A DNA stretch of 13,480 nucleotides, taken from assembly GCA_023395695.1 (NCBI GenBank), contig JAEWYJ010000308.1:1-13480 (forward strand). Reading direction: 5' to 3'. Position numbers and translations under genes: made by a program. This DNA comes from Bacillota bacterium. GTDB taxonomy: Bacteria > Bacillota > Clostridia > Oscillospirales > Ruminococcaceae. Every line of letters starts with the position of its first letter. Position 1 is the stretch's first letter. This document shows, one piece after another, positions 12,420-13,480 of this stretch. The notes under the pieces are model-generated. The model searched no databases, was not told the origin of the DNA, and was given only the letters and a program-made list of their open reading frames with translations.

Positions 12420-13480
12420 TCACGATTTCCTGTAAAACATTTGCCGGTAAAGTCTGCGCCCCAGCGCGATAAGAACCAGAAAAACAACAACGCTGGCGCC
12501 TACTATCATGAGCAGGATGCGGTTTGCGCCCGAGAAAAATCCCCCTAAAGAGGCTAACACACTCTTTCGGTAGACATAGGATGTCTCAATGGCCTTTTCT
12601 TCGTATTGTGGCGCCTCCAGCTGCGGGAATTCGGATTTATAATCTGAAAGCGAGAGCCACGCATCGTCAAGCTGCTGCATGGCGGCAGAAAGCGCCTTTT
12701 CATCCGTGAACAGCGGGATGCGGAGCATGGTGTCAATCGGCAGACTGCCGAAGTTGAGCCGGGTGTGAGCGATGCTTTGCAGGTCCTCCAGCGTAAGGCC
12801 AAGCCCGGGGCTGTCCAACTCATACAGCGCAAGGCCTTCTTCAGACAAGGCGGACCTGGCCCGGGCAAGCTTGTCGGAAAGCGGCTCGCGCTCCGACTCA
12901 TACTGGCGCACGAGCGGGTCGTGCAAAACAATGGCGCCGCCTTTTGACTGCACATAGCGCAATGCCTGTGTAAAGCGCTTAAAAGCGGGGTAGTCCAAAT
13001 TGTCGTAGACCGGCATGACCCTGACGATAAAGGGCATGCCGCTTTGCGCAAAGCGATCGGCGGTTGTGCGCAGCATTTCCAGGTCGGAAAAAGGATATAT
13101 CTCGTCCAACAGCGCATACATTTGGCCTGTGGCCGAAGCCATGCCCCCAAAATATTGCCGCAGAAGGCCGCCAAGCATAATATAGCTCAGCCCCTCCGGC
13201 TCATACCAGGGAACATAGGCGGTGTTTGCAAAAATGACCGCAAAGGGGAAGCTGTCTCCTGAATTAAGCACAATATGGCCATAAGGCTGGCCGTATGCCG
13301 GCTGCTGTGCCAGAGTGGCTTTGGCGACAAACTGGTACTGGCTGTGGTCATCCAGCTGCAGCGTTGCGCCAAAATTTTCAAGCGTGAGCGTCGACGCGCC
13401 GTCTACCGGCCCGGCGTCGGGGCCCAGACAGACCGTTGGTATTCCGGCGGCTGTGGCGTCAAGATAGGGCCGGTTTATTG
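12420..13480 (-). CDS. DUF2334 family membrane-anchored protein, 5' end beyond the window
   Basis: The frame is open to the window edge, so 352 C-terminal residues are visible and the true start lies outside. The internal GTG at 13271 is not a start. The central part, FANTAYVPWYEPEGLSYIML and then YPFSDLEMLRTTADRF, MPFIVRVMPVYDN and SKGGAIVLHDPL, is the DUF2334 pattern, a distant relative of polysaccharide deacetylases (PF10096). A single membrane helix near the C-terminus (about 18-40 residues from the end) with a basic tail anchors it. The usual second histidine of an HxxxH-type metal site is not evident after LHDP, so enzyme activity is uncertain. Twelve bases separate its stop from the glycosyltransferase start, so it belongs to the same operon and probably processes the polymer. 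Confidence 0.8.
   Translation of the reverse strand, partial: INRPYLDATAAGIPTVCLGPDAGPVDGASTLTLENFGATLQLDDHSQYQFVAKATLAQQPAYGQPYGHIVLNSGDSFPFAVIFANTAYVPWYEPEGLSYIMLGGLLRQYFGGMASATGQMYALLDEIYPFSDLEMLRTTADRFAQSGMPFIVRVMPVYDNLDYPAFKRFTQALRYVQSKGGAIVLHDPLVRQYESEREPLSDKLARARSALSEEGLALYELDSPGLGLTLEDLQSIAHTRLNFGSLPIDTMLRIPLFTDEKALSAAMQQLDDAWLSLSDYKSEFPQLEAPQYEEKAIETSYVYRKSVLASLGGFFSGANRILLMIVGASVVVFLVLIALGRRLYRQMFYRKS

Noticed and set aside
11713..12435. Plus-strand open frame of 240 codons antisense to the glycosyltransferase
   Set aside because: It is a shadow of the strongly supported GT2 gene. It is rich in Arg, Gln and Val as expected from reverse reading, and has no domain.
1..13480. CRISPR array, tRNA or rRNA genes, riboswitch, prophage or transposase genes
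   Set aside because: I looked for regular short repeats with spacers, tRNA-like cloverleaf ends, and transposase or phage families, and saw none. The only mobile-type signal is the non-coding element at 1868-2034.

Overview
The window looks like a chromosomal stretch from a Gram-positive Clostridia-type Firmicute. The signs are strong GGAGG-type ribosome binding sites, frequent GTG/TTG starts, sigma-A-like promoters, lipoproteins with short N-tails, and families such as UPF0316/DUF2179 and DUF2334. Base composition is moderate, and no ribosomal or tRNA gene is present to place it further.

Layout. The left end (1-3698) holds housekeeping and accessory genes: the 5' part of a CoA-binding-domain gene (-), a divergently read UPF0316/DUF2179 membrane protein (+), an AlkA-like DNA glycosylase (-), and a two-gene cassette of a TetR regulator and an iron-sulfur-type flavoprotein (-). 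The TetR promoter carries a large palindromic operator, so autoregulation is likely. The spacers of this part hold three related copies of a ~95-bp dispersed repeat. One copy lies in a ~167-bp MITE-like element whose inverted ends each carry a TATAAT box. Two strong hairpin terminators lie directly beside the other two copies.

The right three quarters (3699-13480) is one tightly packed minus-strand operon of at least eight genes, cut by the window edge at its 5' end. In transcription order: a DUF2334 membrane-anchored protein (partial), a processive family 2 glycosyltransferase (BcsA-like but without PilZ), a BcsB-like exported protein with a C-terminal anchor, a membrane protein with a degenerate GGDEF domain, a lipoprotein with a copper-amine-oxidase-N-like domain, two tandem AlgJ/AlgX-like (DHHW-type) proteins of which one is a lipoprotein, and an AlgI-like MBOAT acyltransferase. 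Overlapping or nearly touching stop and start codons join most of them, and a 15-bp-stem terminator closes the operon.

Inferred working: the glycosyltransferase makes and exports a beta-linked polysaccharide with the BcsB-like partner. The degenerate GGDEF protein has lost the GGDEF active-site motif (DNNPF instead) but keeps an RxxD inhibitory-site motif at the canonical spacing, so it probably senses c-di-GMP and switches the synthase on, as PelD does for Pel. The MBOAT protein would carry acyl groups across the membrane, and the two AlgJ-like proteins would put them on the polymer outside. DUF2334 may trim or deacetylate the polymer. The result would be a c-di-GMP-controlled, O-acylated exopolysaccharide in a Gram-positive. 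The sugar cannot be read from the sequence, and the combination is the most interesting content here.
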